This document shows, piece after piece, positions 1 to 5,850 of a stretch of 9,225 bases of DNA. Below the pieces are notes generated by a model. That model saw only the letters and a program-made list of their open reading frames with translations, had not been told where the DNA came from and searched no databases. A program made the position numbers and the translations under genes. The DNA is from Methylobacteriaceae bacterium. GTDB taxonomy: Bacteria > Pseudomonadota > Alphaproteobacteria > Rhizobiales > Beijerinckiaceae. The stretch lies in the NCBI GenBank assembly GCA_019247255.1, contig JAFAPJ010000447.1:1-9225 (forward strand), read 5' to 3'. Position 1 is the first letter of the stretch, and the number at the start of each line of letters is the position of its first letter.

Positions 1-1
1 G

Positions 2-244
2 CTGCAGGACGCCGCGAGCCGGAAGGCCGATCCGGAGCTGCGGCGCGCGGACCTCGAGACGGAGCTGCAGCTCATGGAGGACGATCGGACCCGGCTCGCG
101 ACCGAGCTCGACGTCGCCACCGCGCGGCTCGCCAGGGTCGAAACGGCGCTCGCCCATCTGGGCCCGCGCGTCCGCGGCGCGATCGGCACCCTGCGCGAGG
201 TCCTGGCGCGGGCCGAGCCGCCGCGTCCCGGCCAGCAAGGCTAG
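2..244 (+). CDS. DUF4164-like coiled-coil protein, 3' end only
   Basis: The 5' end lies outside the window. The frame starting at base 2 gives 80 residues and ends with TAG at 242-244. The visible part is rich in Asp, Glu, Arg, Leu and Ala with a heptad-like pattern. It contains LQLMEDDRTRLATELD, then ARLARVETALAHL, then AIGTLREVLARAE. I recognise this as the C-terminal half of the small DUF4164 family, which in Hyphomicrobiales usually sits directly before zapA. That position is matched here: the stop is 2 nt before the zapA ATG, so the two are almost certainly co-transcribed. The function of the family is unknown; a link to division is inference from gene order. The call rests on remembered family pattern and neighbourhood, and a generic coiled-coil protein cannot be excluded. 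Confidence 0.7.
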   Translation: MQDAASRKADPELRRADLETELQLMEDDRTRLATELDVATARLARVETALAHLGPRVRGAIGTLREVLARAEPPRPGQQG

Positions 245-246
245 CG

Positions 247-630
247 ATGCCGCAGATCCAGGTCACGATCGCGGGCCGGGCCTACCGGATGGCCTGCGGG
301 GAGGGCGAGGAGGCGCACCTCACCGGGCTCGCCGAGCTTCTCGACGGCAAGGTCTCCGAGATGCGCGCGGCCTTCGGCGAGATCGGGGACATGCGCCTCC
401 ACGTCATGGCGGCGCTGACGGTCGCGGACGACCTCGCCGAGACGCGTCGTCGGATCGCCGCGCTCGAATCCGAGATCGCGGCCCTGCGGGCCCTCGCCGG
501 CGCCGAGGCGGAACGGAGCGAGGCCGCGGAACGGCAGATCGCGGCCGAGATCGCCCGCGCGGCGGACGCCGTCGAGCGGCTCGCGCGCGGCTTCGCGCCC
601 TCGGCCCGGCTCGCGGCCGAGCCCGATTGA
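247..630 (+). CDS. zapA: Cell division protein ZapA
   Basis: This 127-residue protein has the ZapA layout. A globular N-terminal part (about residues 1-60) begins with IQVTIAGRAYRMACGEGEE and contains LAELLDGKVSEMR and LHVMAALTVADDLAE. A long Ala/Glu/Arg coiled coil (about residues 62-115) follows. ZapA proteins bind FtsZ in the cytoplasm and bundle its filaments at the division site; the coiled coil makes the tetramer. The ATG at 247 is preceded by AAGG (238-241) at good spacing, and the upstream gene stops 2 nt before it. The downstream glycosylase gene starts inside the zapA stop (TTGA, 627-630), so the three genes look like one translationally linked unit. In many relatives a 6S RNA gene follows zapA; here there is no gap in which it could fit. 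Confidence 0.93.
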   Translation: MPQIQVTIAGRAYRMACGEGEEAHLTGLAELLDGKVSEMRAAFGEIGDMRLHVMAALTVADDLAETRRRIAALESEIAALRALAGAEAERSEAAERQIAAEIARAADAVERLARGFAPSARLAAEPD

Positions 631-1826
631 GCGAGGCCGTCACACCGGGGCCGAAGCCTCTGGGACGGATCGGCGCGGCCGCCGCCCGCCGGATCGCGCT
701 CGCGGCGTCCGGCTTCGGGGCGCCCCGTCCGCCGCGCGCCGGCGCCCGTCAGCTCGGGCTCATGCTCGCCAGGCTCGGCCTCGTCCAGATCGATTCGGTC
801 AACGTGCTTGCCCGCGCGCATTACATGCCGGGCTTCTCGCGGCTCGGCGCTTACGAGCCGGCGCTCCTCGACGCGGCCGCCTATCGCGGGCGCAGCCGCA
901 GCCTCTTCGAATATTGGGGACACGAGGCGTCCCTGATCCGCGTCGAGCTGCAGCCGCAGCTGCGCTGGCGCATGGCGCGGGCCCGGGACGGGCTCGGCAT
1001 CTATACGGGCCTCGCCCGGTTCGGGCGCGAGAACCGGCCCTTCATCGAGGGCGTGCTCGCCCGGATCGCGCGCGAGGGCCGCGCGGCCGCGCGCGACCTC
1101 GGGGCGGAGAGCGGCGAGAAGGGCGCGGGCGGCTGGTGGGGCTGGAGCCCCGCGAAGCGCGCCCTTGAATGGCTGTTCTGGGCGGGCGAGCTGACGACCG
1201 CCGAGCGGCGCGGCTTCGAACGCGTCTACGACCTGCCGGAACGCGCCCTGCCCCGCGCGGTGCTGGACGCGCCGACGCCCGACCCGGCCGAGGCGCATCG
1301 CGCCCTCGTCCGGGTCGCGGCCCGCGCGCTCGGGATCGCGACGGAGCGCGACCTGCGCGATTATTTCCGGCTCGACCCGGCGGACAGCCGCGCGGCCGTC
1401 GCGGCGCTGGCCGAGGCAGGCGAGCTCCTGCCCGTGGCGGTCGAGGGCTGGGACGCGCCGGCCTTCCTGCATCCCGAAGCCCGCCGGCCGCGACGGGTCG
1501 ACGCGCGGGCGCTCGTCTCGCCCTTCGACCCGCTCGTCTGGGACCGGGCCCGGGCCGAGCGCCTCTTCGGCTTCCGCTATCGGATCGAGATCTACACGCC
1601 GGCGCACAAACGCGAGCACGGCTACTACGTGCTGCCGTTCCTGATGGGCGACCGCTTCGCCGCGAGGCTCGACCTCAAGGCGGATCGCCCGGGCGGACGC
1701 CTTCTCGTCCACGCGCTCCACCTCGAGCCCGGCCACGACCCGGTCGCTACCCGGGCCGCGATCGAGGCCGAGCTCGCGCTCGTCGCGTCCTGGCTCGGGC
1801 TGCGGTCGATCGAGCACCGGGCCTGA
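627..1826 (+). CDS. YcaQ/AlkX-type winged-helix DNA glycosylase (HTH_42 family)
   Basis: The 399-residue protein matches the HTH_42/COG3214 family, whose characterised members (E. coli YcaQ/AlkX, Streptomyces AlkZ) remove alkylated bases and unhook DNA interstrand crosslinks. The N-terminal block AARRIALAASGF is followed by LGLVQIDSVNVLARAHY. Residues 54-56, Q-I-D, fit the Q-x-D catalytic motif of the YcaQ branch rather than the Q-x-Q of AlkZ. Later family blocks are LFEYWGHEASLI, the tryptophan-rich WWGWSPAKRALEWLFWAGEL, LVSPFDPLVWDRAR and FRYRIEIYTPAHKREHGYYVLPFL near the C terminus. The length (about 400) is normal for the family. The start is TTG 627, overlapping the zapA stop. No ATG or GTG lies nearby in frame, and the first conserved block begins around residue 14, so a start further downstream is unlikely. 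A coupled start (TTGA) is inferred. Substrate range cannot be read from sequence. Confidence 0.88.
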   Translation: MSEAVTPGPKPLGRIGAAAARRIALAASGFGAPRPPRAGARQLGLMLARLGLVQIDSVNVLARAHYMPGFSRLGAYEPALLDAAAYRGRSRSLFEYWGHEASLIRVELQPQLRWRMARARDGLGIYTGLARFGRENRPFIEGVLARIAREGRAAARDLGAESGEKGAGGWWGWSPAKRALEWLFWAGELTTAERRGFERVYDLPERALPRAVLDAPTPDPAEAHRALVRVAARALGIATERDLRDYFRLDPADSRAAVAALAEAGELLPVAVEGWDAPAFLHPEARRPRRVDARALVSPFDPLVWDRARAERLFGFRYRIEIYTPAHKREHGYYVLPFLMGDRFAARLDLKADRPGGRLLVHALHLEPGHDPVATRAAIEAELALVASWLGLRSIEHRA

Positions 1827-1905
1827 GCCGCCTCGCGCCCGGCCGAGCGAGCGTCTATCTCTCGCCCATGACGAACACGACCGGCCAGGCCCCGCGCCGC
1901 ACCTG

Positions 1906-3729
1906 ATGGCGACCCCTCCCCTTCTGACGCTTCAGGGCATCGCGCTCACCTTCGGCGGAACGCCGCTCCTCGAAGGCGCGGACTTGTCGGTCGGCGCGGG
2001 CGACCGGGTCTGCCTCGTCGGACGCAACGGCTCCGGCAAATCGACGCTGCTGCGCATCGCGGCCGGCACCGTCGAGCCCGATCGCGGCACCCGCTTCGCG
2101 CAGCCCGGCGCGACGATCCGCTATCTGCCGCAGGAGCCGGACATGCGCGGGCACGCGAGCGTGCTCGACTATGTGGAGGCCGGGCTCGCGCCGGGCGACG
2201 ACGCGTACCGGGCCCGTTTCCTCCTCGGCGAGCTCGGGCTCACGGGCGAGGAGGATCCGGCGGCCCTGTCAGGCGGGGAGGCGCGCCGTGCGGCGCTCGC
2301 CCGCACGCTCGCGCCCGAGCCCGACATCCTGCTCCTCGACGAGCCCACGAACCATCTCGACCTCGGGGCGATCGAGTGGCTCGAGGCCGAGCTGAAGGGC
2401 TTGCGGACGGCCCTCGTCCTCATCAGCCACGACCGGCGCTTCCTGGCGACACTCTCGCGCTCCATCGTCTGGCTCGACCGCGGGCGAACGCGGCGCCTCG
2501 ACCAGGGCTTCGCGGCTTTCGAGGGCTGGCGCGACGCGGTCCATGCCGAGGAGGAGGCCGAGCGCCACAAGCTCGACCGAAAGATCGCCGCCGAGGAGGA
2601 TTGGGTCCGCTACGGCGTGACGGCGCGGCGCAAGCGCAACGTGCGCCGCATGGCGGAGCTCGCCGAGCTGCGGGAGACGCGCCGGACGGCGCGCCGCGCG
2701 CAGGGCGACGCGACGTTGGCGGCCGCCGAGGCGAAGGCGTCGGGCACGCTCGTCATCGAGGCTGAGCGAATCGCGAAGCGCTACGGCGAGCGCCCGGTGG
2801 TGCGGGACTTCTCGACCCGCATCCTGCGCGGCGACCGCGTCGGCATCGTCGGGCCGAACGGGGCCGGCAAGACGACGCTCGTGAAGCTCCTCACCGGCGC
2901 GCTCGCGCCGGACGCGGGCGCTGTGAAGCTCGGAGCGGGGCTCGCCTCCGTCACCCTCGACCAGACCCGCGAGAGCCTCGACCCGGGCACGCCGCTCGCG
3001 GACGCCCTGACCGAAAGCCGCGGCGACCAGGTGACGGTCGGCGGCGAGACGCGGCACGTCGTCGGCTACCTCAAGGACTTCCTGTTCTCGCCCGAACAGG
3101 CCCGCACGCCCGTCCGCGTGTTGTCGGGGGGCGAGCGGGGCCGGCTGATGCTGGCGCGCGCGCTGGCCAAGCCCTCGAACCTCCTGGTGCTCGACGAGCC
3201 GACGAACGACCTCGACCTCGAGACGCTCGACGTCCTCGAGGACATGCTCGGCGAGTATCGCGGGACGGTGATCCTCATCAGCCACGACCGCGACTTCCTC
3301 GACCGGATCGTCACCTCCGTGATCGTGCCCGAGGGCGACGGGCTCTGGCGCGAATACGCGGGCGGCTACACGGACATGCTCCTCCAGCGCGGCGCCGACG
3401 TTGTCCGCCCGGGGGCGCGATCCGAACCGGTCGGCGCGCGCGAGCAGGTCGTCGACCCGGCGCCGGCGCGCGCGGTCTCGACGGCCGGCCGCAAGCGGCT
3501 GTCGCCCGGCCAGCAGCACGCGCTGAAGACGCTGCCCGGGCGGATCGAGACGCTGGCGGCCGAGATCGGGCGGATCCAGGCGGCGCTCGCCGATGCCGAG
3601 CTGTTCACGCGCGACCCGCGCCGTTTCGCGAGCCTCTCGGGCGCTCTCGCGGAGAAGAGCACGGCGCTCGACGCGGCCGAGACGGAGTGGCTCGAGCTCG
3701 AGCTCCTGCGCGAGGAGGTCGGCGCCTGA
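1906..3729 (+). CDS. uup: ABC-F ATPase, Uup type
   Basis: This 607-residue soluble protein has two ABC ATPase domains and no membrane segment, the ABC-F design. Domain 1 has Walker [10 protein letters not shown] (39-47), signature LSGGE (121-125), Walker B DILLLDE (140-146) and switch His175. Domain 2 has GPNGAGKTT (316-324), LSGGE (406-410), NLLVLDE (425-431) and His460. Both catalytic glutamates (146 and 431) are present. The inter-domain arm (about 210-275) is strongly basic, including [13 protein letters not shown], as in Uup. A C-terminal coiled-coil domain (about 520-607) separates Uup from EttA. ABC-F proteins act at the ribosomal E site; E. coli Uup also binds DNA through this C-terminal part and is linked to transposon excision and DNA damage tolerance. 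ATG 1906 matches the usual N terminus but has no Shine-Dalgarno; a 12-codon reading frame (1868-1906) ends over it. It lies 79 nt after the glycosylase gene. Confidence 0.9.
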   Translation: MATPPLLTLQGIALTFGGTPLLEGADLSVGAGDRVCLVGRNGSGKSTLLRIAAGTVEPDRGTRFAQPGATIRYLPQEPDMRGHASVLDYVEAGLAPGDDAYRARFLLGELGLTGEEDPAALSGGEARRAALARTLAPEPDILLLDEPTNHLDLGAIEWLEAELKGLRTALVLISHDRRFLATLSRSIVWLDRGRTRRLDQGFAAFEGWRDAVHAEEEAERHKLDRKIAAEEDWVRYGVTARRKRNVRRMAELAELRETRRTARRAQGDATLAAAEAKASGTLVIEAERIAKRYGERPVVRDFSTRILRGDRVGIVGPNGAGKTTLVKLLTGALAPDAGAVKLGAGLASVTLDQTRESLDPGTPLADALTESRGDQVTVGGETRHVVGYLKDFLFSPEQARTPVRVLSGGERGRLMLARALAKPSNLLVLDEPTNDLDLETLDVLEDMLGEYRGTVILISHDRDFLDRIVTSVIVPEGDGLWREYAGGYTDMLLQRGADVVRPGARSEPVGAREQVVDPAPARAVSTAGRKRLSPGQQHALKTLPGRIETLAAEIGRIQAALADAELFTRDPRRFASLSGALAEKSTALDAAETEWLELELLREEVGA

Positions 3730-3755
3730 CCGGCACCGTCCGGGCTTTGTGCCGG
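3730..3755 (+). other. Hairpin between uup and apbC
   Basis: CCGGCAC (3730-3736) and GTGCCGG (3749-3755) are perfect inverted repeats around a 12-nt loop, starting directly after the uup stop codon. No T-run follows, so it is not a standard intrinsic terminator. It could slow polymerase, stabilise the uup mRNA end, or have no role. Confidence 0.3.
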
Positions 3756-3811
3756 ATGCGCCGATCGCCTATGCGAGACCCAACGGGTGCGGGCAGGATG
3801 GCGAACGTCAG

Positions 3812-4948
3812 GTGACGATCGGACGCGACGAGGTGCTGGCGGCGCTCAGCCGAGTGAGGGCCGGGAGCGAGCCGCTGCCAGGCTCGGGCCGGCTGTCAGA
3901 GATCGTGGTTGATCCCGCGGGCCGCGTCTCGTTCTCAATCGCGATCGAGCCGTCCGAGGCCGCTTCCTTCGAGCCGGTCCGGGCCGCCGCCGAAGCTGCC
4001 GTTCGCGCGCTTCCGGGCGTCGCGGCCGTCTTCGCGAGCCTCACGGCCGACCGTCCGGCCGGCGCCTCGGCCCGGTCACCCTCGCCGGCGCCAGGAGCGG
4101 CGCCGCGGGCCGGCGGGCCGCCGCGACCCCAGGCGATCCCGGGCGTGGCGCATGTGGTCGCGGTCGCGTCCGGCAAGGGCGGGGTCGGCAAGTCGACCCT
4201 GTCCTGCAATCTCGCCTTGGCGCTTCGCGCCGAGGGCCTCAGGGTCGGGCTCCTCGACGCGGACATCTACGGTCCCTCAATCCCCAAGCTCTTCGGGCTC
4301 GGCGGGCGCAAGCCGCGGCTCATCTCGGGGCGCATCATCGAGCCGCTCGACGGTTTCGGCGTCCGGGTCATGTCGATCGGCTTCCTGGTCGAGGACGAGG
4401 CCGCGATGATCTGGCGCGGCCCGATGATCGTCTCCGCCCTGACCCAGATGCTGCGCGAGGTCGCCTGGGGCGACCTTGACGTGCTGCTCGTCGACATGCC
4501 GCCCGGCACAGGCGACGCTCAGCTCACGATGGCGCAGCAGACCCCGCTCGCCGGCGCGATCGTCGTGTCCACCCCGCAGGACCTCGCGCTCATCGACGCC
4601 CGGCGCGGGGTCGCGATGTTCCGGAAGGTGGAGGTCCCGATCCTCGGCATCGTCGAGAACATGGCGGCCTTCGCCTGCCCAAATTGCGGGCATGTGGCGC
4701 ATATCTTCGGCCATGGCGGCGCGGAGCGCGAAGCGACGCGGCTCGGGGTCCCGTTTCTCGGCGAGATCCCGCTCGACATGGCGATCCGAGAAACGTCGGA
4801 TTCGGGCCGCCCCGTCGTGGCGCTGGAGCCCGACGGCGTGCAGGCCCGGGCGTTCCGGGACGTCGCCCGGCGCGCCTGGGCGCGTATCGAGGGCGGAGCC
4901 CGACGCCCGCCGCCCCGTATCGTGTTCGAGGACGGAGCGTCCGCCTAG
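3812..4948 (+). CDS. apbC: Iron-sulfur cluster carrier protein ApbC/Mrp
   Basis: The protein is 378 residues from GTG 3812. An N-terminal MIP18/DUF59 domain (about 1-82; begins MTIGRDEVLAALSRV) is joined by a Pro/Ala-rich linker (about 86-112) to a MinD-like P-loop ATPase. The deviant Walker A is GKGGVGKST (121-129), with signature Lys122 and Lys127. It is followed by DADIYGPSIPKLFG, MIWRGPM, DMPPGTGDAQLT, a Cys289-x-x-Cys292 pair in FACPNCGHVAHIFGHGG, and GEIPLD. ApbC/Mrp homodimers carry a [4Fe-4S] cluster bridged by this CxxC and pass it to client enzymes in the cytosol. GTG 3812 is chosen because the family N terminus begins exactly there. The frame stays open back to 3593, but that extension lies in uup and translates to Ser/Arg-rich nonsense. 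The ribosome site is weak. A five-codon frame (3798-3815) ends over the start. The gene begins 82 nt after uup and is possibly in the same transcript. Confidence 0.94.
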   Translation: MTIGRDEVLAALSRVRAGSEPLPGSGRLSEIVVDPAGRVSFSIAIEPSEAASFEPVRAAAEAAVRALPGVAAVFASLTADRPAGASARSPSPAPGAAPRAGGPPRPQAIPGVAHVVAVASGKGGVGKSTLSCNLALALRAEGLRVGLLDADIYGPSIPKLFGLGGRKPRLISGRIIEPLDGFGVRVMSIGFLVEDEAAMIWRGPMIVSALTQMLREVAWGDLDVLLVDMPPGTGDAQLTMAQQTPLAGAIVVSTPQDLALIDARRGVAMFRKVEVPILGIVENMAAFACPNCGHVAHIFGHGGAEREATRLGVPFLGEIPLDMAIRETSDSGRPVVALEPDGVQARAFRDVARRAWARIEGGARRPPPRIVFEDGASA

Positions 4949-4963
4949 CTCGGCGTCGGAAGC

Positions 4964-5101
4964 CTACGACCGACCGACCGGGCGGCCGACTCGGCCGGTA
5001 CGCACCCCATCGAGGCGCAGAACTGCGGTGAAGCAGCCGAGCAGGCCGGCCCCGGCAACGACCACGAGAGCGACGGCCACGACGATGTCTCCCAAAGGCA
5101 A
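4964..5101 (-). CDS. Possible small single-span membrane protein
   Basis: I do not recognise this as a known family. On the minus strand, the frame from TTG 5101 to TAG 4964 gives 45 residues. After a short start (MPLGD) comes a strongly hydrophobic stretch, IVVAVALVVVAGAGLLGCFTAV by pieces (about residues 6-27), then a basic tail ending in GRVGRPVGRS. That is one membrane span with a positively charged C terminus. A purine-rich GAGGGA lies about 11 nt upstream of the TTG. The frame can also begin at ATG 5179 (71 residues), but the extra 26 codons have lower GC at third positions and no clear ribosome site, so the short form is preferred. The gap is otherwise unexplained. It would be tail-to-tail with apbC. 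Hydrophobic frames can occur by chance, so this is tentative. Confidence 0.35.
   Translation of the reverse strand: MPLGDIVVAVALVVVAGAGLLGCFTAVLRLDGVRTGRVGRPVGRS
4977..4999. other. GC-rich hairpin after apbC
   Basis: CGGCCGA (4983-4989) and TCGGCCG (4991-4997) form an inverted repeat around one base, flanked by ACCGG (4977-4981) and CCGGT (4995-4999), which can pair in an alternative fold. It begins about 30 nt after the apbC stop, where transcript ends are expected, but no T-run follows. GACTC at the centre fits the GANTC target of the CcrM methylase. Termination is only a possibility. Confidence 0.3.
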
Positions 5102-5132
5102 CGTGGAGAGCTTCCCTCGCCGTGGTTGACCA

Positions 5133-5200
5133 ACCGTTAACAGGATTGCGGCGACGGGCGTCAAGGGACCGTTAACCATGGCTCTTTACGTCGGATTAAC
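5133..5200. promoter_or_regulatory. Cluster of TTAAC motifs, candidate CtrA binding region
   Basis: Three TTAAC elements lie within 64 nt: in ACCGTTAAC (5133-5141), in a second ACCGTTAAC (5168-5176), and in GGATTAAC (5193-5200). TTTA (5185-5188), seven bases, then TTAAC (5196-5200) is one mismatch from the CtrA full site TTAA-N7-TTAAC. TTAACCAT (5172-5179) equals the CtrA half site known from Caulobacter. The nearest site ends 30 nt before the start of the coiled-coil gene at 5231. These AT-rich words stand out in very GC-rich DNA. Binding is inference. Confidence 0.4.
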
Positions 5201-5219
5201 GTCGAACTCGCTCGACGAC

Positions 5220-5229
5220 GGGAGAGGGG
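5220..5229 (+). promoter_or_regulatory. Strong ribosome binding site for the 5231 gene
   Basis: GGGAGAGGGG lies one base before ATG 5231, with GGAG (5221-5224) six bases from the start codon. It is the strongest Shine-Dalgarno in the window and supports this start. Confidence 0.75.
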
Positions 5230-5230
5230 C

Positions 5231-5827
5231 ATGCAGCAGGCGGTGAAGTCGATCTGGACGGAGGACCTCGACGAGGAGCTTCGCCAGCTGACGACGCTGA
5301 GCGCCGTGCGTGCGCCCGCCTACCCGGTGCAGGAAAATGTCGTGCGGCCGGACTTTGCCCGCGCTGCGCCGGAGCCTGCCGCCACCAAGGCGGCGAGCCT
5401 CATCGAGGCCGTGACCCAGGCCGCCGAGACGGTCAGGGTCGCTCAGGAGCGCGCTCAACGCACCGAATCAGAGGCGCGCACGCTCATCGAGCGCACCGCG
5501 GCCGAGCTGCAGACGACCCGCGGCGAGGTCGAGGCGCTGCGCCGTCGCGCGGCGAGCGCGGAGGAGCAGCTTGAAGCCGTGACCGCGCGGGCCGCCGAAC
5601 GTCTCGCGGACGCCGATGCGGAGATCCGGACGCTACGCGCCGAGATGCGGCTCCATGCGGAACGCGCGCAGCTCGCCGAACGGCGCGCGAATGATCAGAT
5701 CGCCGAAGCCCAGGGCCTCATCAAGGACGCGGGCGACCGGGTCTTCGCGGCCGAAACGCGCGCGCTCGAGGCCCGCGAAGAGCTCGCAAGCCTCGAGAAC
5801 TTCATCCGCGAGCGCTTCGCACTCTGA
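5231..5827 (+). CDS. Uncharacterised coiled-coil protein
   Basis: I do not recognise a named family. The 198-residue protein has no signal peptide or membrane span. Residues 1-55 are mixed: the N terminus, MQQAVKSIWTEDLDEELRQL, is acidic and amphipathic, and a Pro-containing stretch (about 28-50) follows. From about residue 55 to 190 it is an almost continuous Ala/Glu/Arg heptad region (for example AAELQTTRGEVEALRRRA and AERRANDQIAEAQGLI). It ends LENFIRERFAL, a possible conserved tail. The gene has an excellent ribosome site and alphaproteobacterial codon use, so it is very probably real. It stands alone between a gap with CtrA-like motifs and the convergent ppdK, whose stop is only 10 nt away. 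A structural or adaptor role, perhaps in cell-cycle or envelope organisation, would fit the motifs upstream, but that is inference only. Confidence 0.8.
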   Translation: MQQAVKSIWTEDLDEELRQLTTLSAVRAPAYPVQENVVRPDFARAAPEPAATKAASLIEAVTQAAETVRVAQERAQRTESEARTLIERTAAELQTTRGEVEALRRRAASAEEQLEAVTARAAERLADADAEIRTLRAEMRLHAERAQLAERRANDQIAEAQGLIKDAGDRVFAAETRALEAREELASLENFIRERFAL

Positions 5828-5850
5828 GCCGGCCTCCTCAGGCCTGGCTC
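5826..5850. terminator. Hairpin between convergent genes, possible bidirectional terminator
   Basis: GAGCCGGCCT (5826-5835) pairs with AGGCC (5840-5844) and GGCTC (5846-5850): a 10-bp stem with one bulged T (5845) and a CCTC loop. It spans the stop codons of both convergent genes (TGA 5825-5827 on plus; stop 5838-5840 on minus). No real T-run follows on either side, so the strength and Rho-independence of termination are uncertain. Confidence 0.45.

Noticed and set aside
282..1817. 511-residue open frame on the minus strand opposite zapA and the glycosylase
   Set aside because: It is Arg/Ala/Glu/Pro-rich with no recognisable domain and mirrors two well-supported genes; long antisense frames are common in very GC-rich coding DNA.
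2269..3519. 416-residue minus-strand frame inside uup
   Set aside because: It lies antisense to the two conserved ABC domains and has low-complexity composition; no motif found.
3593..3811. N-terminal extension of apbC back to ATG 3593
   Set aside because: The extra 73 codons lie partly in the uup C terminus and give Ser/Arg-rich nonsense; family proteins start at about 3812.
4945..5133. 62-residue minus-strand frame in the apbC-5231 gap
   Set aside because: Ser/Pro/Trp-rich, no membrane span or motif; the overlapping frame with the hydrophobic segment is more credible.
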